NCBI GenBank assembly: GCA_016285215.1
Contig: JAEEQI010000128.1
Span: 1 to 7,124 of the forward strand
Length of the DNA stretch: 7,124 bases
From: Bacteroidales bacterium
GTDB taxonomy: Bacteria > Bacteroidota > Bacteroidia > Bacteroidales > UBA932
Reading direction: 5' to 3'
Shown here piece after piece: positions 4,947 through 7,124 of the stretch (position 1 is the first letter of the stretch; each line of letters starts with the position of its first letter). A program made the translations under genes and the position numbers. The notes under the pieces were generated by a model that saw only the letters and a list, made by a program, of their open reading frames with translations, did no database searches and was not told the origin of the DNA.

Positions 4947-7124
4947 ATGCGTAAGTTCTTTATGCTTGTGGCCGCAGCAGCGGCCCTGGTGGCCTGTGGG
5001 CCCAAGAAGACGGCGGTCGAGACTCCTTCGGCCCAAGAATTTGCCGAATACGTAAAGGCGTACACCGGCGGCATTGTGGGTGAGGACGCCATCATCCGCA
5101 TTGACCTGGCCCAGGACGCCGTGCAGCAGCCCACCGAGGGCCTGTTCACCATCCAGCCCAAGGTCCAGGGCACTACGCAGTGGACCACCCCCACCACCGT
5201 TACCTTTACCCCCCAGGAGCTCAAGGCCGGCCAGACCTATACCGTGAGCTTTGCGCTGGACCAGGTGCTCAAGGACGCCCCGTCGCCCTTCACCTTCAGC
5301 CTGGCCGTCCGCGGCAAGAGCCCTGAGGAACCGGAAGCCGGCGAGCCCGACAACGGCCGCCCTTTCCGCGTAGTGAAGGCCGAACTCAAGGAAAACCTGG
5401 TGGAAGTGACGTTGTCGGAAGCCCCGGCCAACGCCACCATCAAGGGCCTGATAGAGCTGGAGGGCGCCGCCCGCAGCTATGTGCAGGCAGAGGACAAGCT
5501 CCTCAAGGTGCACTTTGAAGGCCAGAAGGGAGACTTGGTGCTCACCTTGGACAAGAGCCTCAAGGATGCCAACGGCAACACCCTGGGAGAGACCTTCCAG
5601 CGCAACTTCACTATGGCCGAGCCCAAACCCGCCGTGGAGCTGCTGGTAAGCGGCAACATCCTTCCGGACAAGAACCAGCTCATCCTCCCCTTTCGCGCCG
5701 CCAACCTGAGCGCCGTGGAGGTACGCATCATCAAGATCTATGAGAAGAACGTGCTCGCCTTCCTCCAGGACAACGACCTGGACGGTACCAGCAGCCTGCG
5801 CCGCAGCGGCCGCCTGGTATACCGCGGAGACGTGCAGCTGGACGCTTCCAAGAACCTGCATAAGTGGAACACGCATACCATTTATCTGGGCGGCCTCATC
5901 CGCCAGGAGCCCGGTGCCATTTACCGGGTACGCCTGAGCTTCCGCCAGGACCAGAGCCTCTACGGCGGCAAGGAGCCCATCGTGAGCGCACAGGCCCTCA
6001 CTGGAAAGCCCTCCCCGGAAGATGAAGCCACCTGGGACCAGGCCAGCCCTTACTACTGGGACAACGACTACGACTGGGACAACTACAATTGGGAAGAGCG
6101 GGAAGACCCTGCCAAGCCGTCCTATTATATGGACAGCGACCGCTTCCCGGCCATCCAGCTGCTGGCCAGTGACCTGGGCCTGATGGCCGAATACGCCGAG
6201 GGCAACACCCTCTGGGTAGCCGCCACGGACCTCCTCACCGCCAAGGGCGTTCCCGGCGTGAGCCTGGAAGCCTACGACTACCAGCTCCAGAAGATAGGAG
6301 AAGGCAAGACCGACAGCAAGGGTCTTGCCCAGCTCACCGTAACCCACAAGCCCTTTGCCGTAGTGGCCAAGGCCGGCGGCAGCACCTCCTATCTGAAGGT
6401 CAACCATGGCAACGAGCGCTCCCTGAGCCGCTTTGACGTGGGCGGAGAGACCGTGCAGCAGGGCATCAAGGGCTTTGCATACGGAGAGCGCGGCGTGTGG
6501 CGTCCCGGCGACACTATGCACCTCACCCTCATCCTCCAGGACAAGGGCAAGAACCTCCCCGAAGGCCACCCGGCCACCCTGGAAGTATACACCCCCGAAG
6601 GCCAGTTCTACACCAAGCAGGTGGCCAAGGGTACCGACGGCTTCTACAGCTACGAGGTAACCACCAAGGCCGATGACCCCACCGGCTACTGGAACGCTTA
6701 CTTCAAGGTAGGCGGCAGCACCTTCCACAAGACCCTGCACGTGGAGACCGTGAAGCCCAACCGCCTCAAGATTACCACGGCCTACCCGGAGATTCTCCAG
6801 AGCGGCGAAACCAGCACCCTGCGTGTAGCCGCCAGCTGGCTGGCCGGCGGCAGTGCAGCCGACTGCAGTGTAAGGGCCGAAATGACCCTCCGCAAAGCCG
6901 GCACCCCCTTCAAGAGCTTTGAGAAATACAGCTTCTACAACCCGGCATCGCAGTTTACGACGGCCGAATACATTCTTTACAAGTCTCGTCTGGACGGCAC
7001 CGGCAACGCAGCCGTGCAGGTGAAGTTCCCGGCCGCCGAAGGCGCCCCGGGCCTCCTGCAGGCCTTTGTGGTAACCAGCGTAGAGGAACCCGGCGGAGAC
7101 GAGAGCTTCACCACCGAGACCCTT
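4947..7124 (+). CDS. Bacterial alpha-2-macroglobulin family lipoprotein (5' part, runs off the window)
   Basis: This ORF stays open for 726 codons to the window edge, so its C-terminal part is missing. The N-terminus is a lipoprotein signal (MRKFFMLVAAAAALVAC) with lipobox LVAC and lipidated C17. The residues after it (GPKK) lack the acidic surface-export signal of Bacteroidota, which favours the periplasmic face. Beta-sandwich segments follow: an Ig-like domain around 60-125, then MG-type domains. A macroglobulin domain covers about 407-500, and the MG2 signature YGERGVWRPGDT lies at 512-523. An aromatic/acidic stretch rich in Y, W, D and N (367-385) links the domains. Family members trap proteases through a thioester (CxEQ) that would lie beyond the window, so it cannot be checked here. 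Full-length relatives are usually over 1,500 residues. The start is the only ATG giving the signal peptide and lies 5 bases after patB. Confidence 0.9.
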   Translation, partial: MRKFFMLVAAAAALVACGPKKTAVETPSAQEFAEYVKAYTGGIVGEDAIIRIDLAQDAVQQPTEGLFTIQPKVQGTTQWTTPTTVTFTPQELKAGQTYTVSFALDQVLKDAPSPFTFSLAVRGKSPEEPEAGEPDNGRPFRVVKAELKENLVEVTLSEAPANATIKGLIELEGAARSYVQAEDKLLKVHFEGQKGDLVLTLDKSLKDANGNTLGETFQRNFTMAEPKPAVELLVSGNILPDKNQLILPFRAANLSAVEVRIIKIYEKNVLAFLQDNDLDGTSSLRRSGRLVYRGDVQLDASKNLHKWNTHTIYLGGLIRQEPGAIYRVRLSFRQDQSLYGGKEPIVSAQALTGKPSPEDEATWDQASPYYWDNDYDWDNYNWEEREDPAKPSYYMDSDRFPAIQLLASDLGLMAEYAEGNTLWVAATDLLTAKGVPGVSLEAYDYQLQKIGEGKTDSKGLAQLTVTHKPFAVVAKAGGSTSYLKVNHGNERSLSRFDVGGETVQQGIKGFAYGERGVWRPGDTMHLTLILQDKGKNLPEGHPATLEVYTPEGQFYTKQVAKGTDGFYSYEVTTKADDPTGYWNAYFKVGGSTFHKTLHVETVKPNRLKITTAYPEILQSGETSTLRVAASWLAGGSAADCSVRAEMTLRKAGTPFKSFEKYSFYNPASQFTTAEYILYKSRLDGTGNAAVQVKFPAAEGAPGLLQAFVVTSVEEPGGDESFTTETL

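Noticed and set aside
4836..6740. A 634-codon open frame on the minus strand opposite the A2M gene
   Set aside because: Same cause: it is register-aligned with the A2M codons over most of its length, and the translation is repetitive G/V/A/L with no recognisable motif.

Overview
The window looks like a chromosomal segment from a member of the Bacteroidota, probably order Bacteroidales. The evidence is the 5' end of a Bacteroidales-like 16S rRNA gene, promoters of the TTTG / TAnnTTTG type used by the phylum's primary sigma factor, no clear Shine-Dalgarno sequences ahead of the genes, a DUF3737-family gene, and a lipoprotein alpha-2-macroglobulin. The coding DNA is GC-rich with a strong preference for C/G-ending codons, while the non-coding DNA is AT-rich. 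This suggests a high-GC Bacteroidales lineage (Rikenellaceae or an uncultured relative), but the 120 bases of 16S cannot settle the family.

Layout. Bases 1-120 are the 5' end of a leftward rRNA operon. Its leader (about 121-297) is rich in small hairpins and begins with a GNRA-capped, terminator-like hairpin. A textbook promoter lies at 303-333 and A/T tracts lie upstream of it. Bases 411-803 (minus strand) encode a small secreted protein of unknown function with its own promoter. The 130-bp divergent region (804-933) carries that leftward promoter and, rightward, a close match to a sigma-54 (-24/-12) promoter next to a 15-bp palindrome. Then come groES (934-1200) and groEL (1203-2825), closed by a strong hairpin terminator.

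Downstream is a tightly spaced rightward cluster. It starts from a TATATTTG box that overlaps the end of the terminator. It contains a DUF3737 solenoid protein (2914-3762), a MalY/PatB-type PLP-dependent C-S lyase/aminotransferase (3766-4941), and a bacterial alpha-2-macroglobulin lipoprotein (4947 to the window edge, 726 codons and still open). The gaps are 3 and 5 bases, so co-transcription is likely.

Functionally the left half is housekeeping (ribosome synthesis and protein folding) and the right half pairs a probable cysteine/cystathionine metabolism enzyme with an uncharacterised solenoid partner and an envelope defence protein. There is no mobile element, CRISPR array or tRNA. The points most worth a second look are the possible sigma-54 control of groESL, the terminator-like hairpin at the start of the rRNA transcript, and the apparently leaderless start of the DUF3737 gene.
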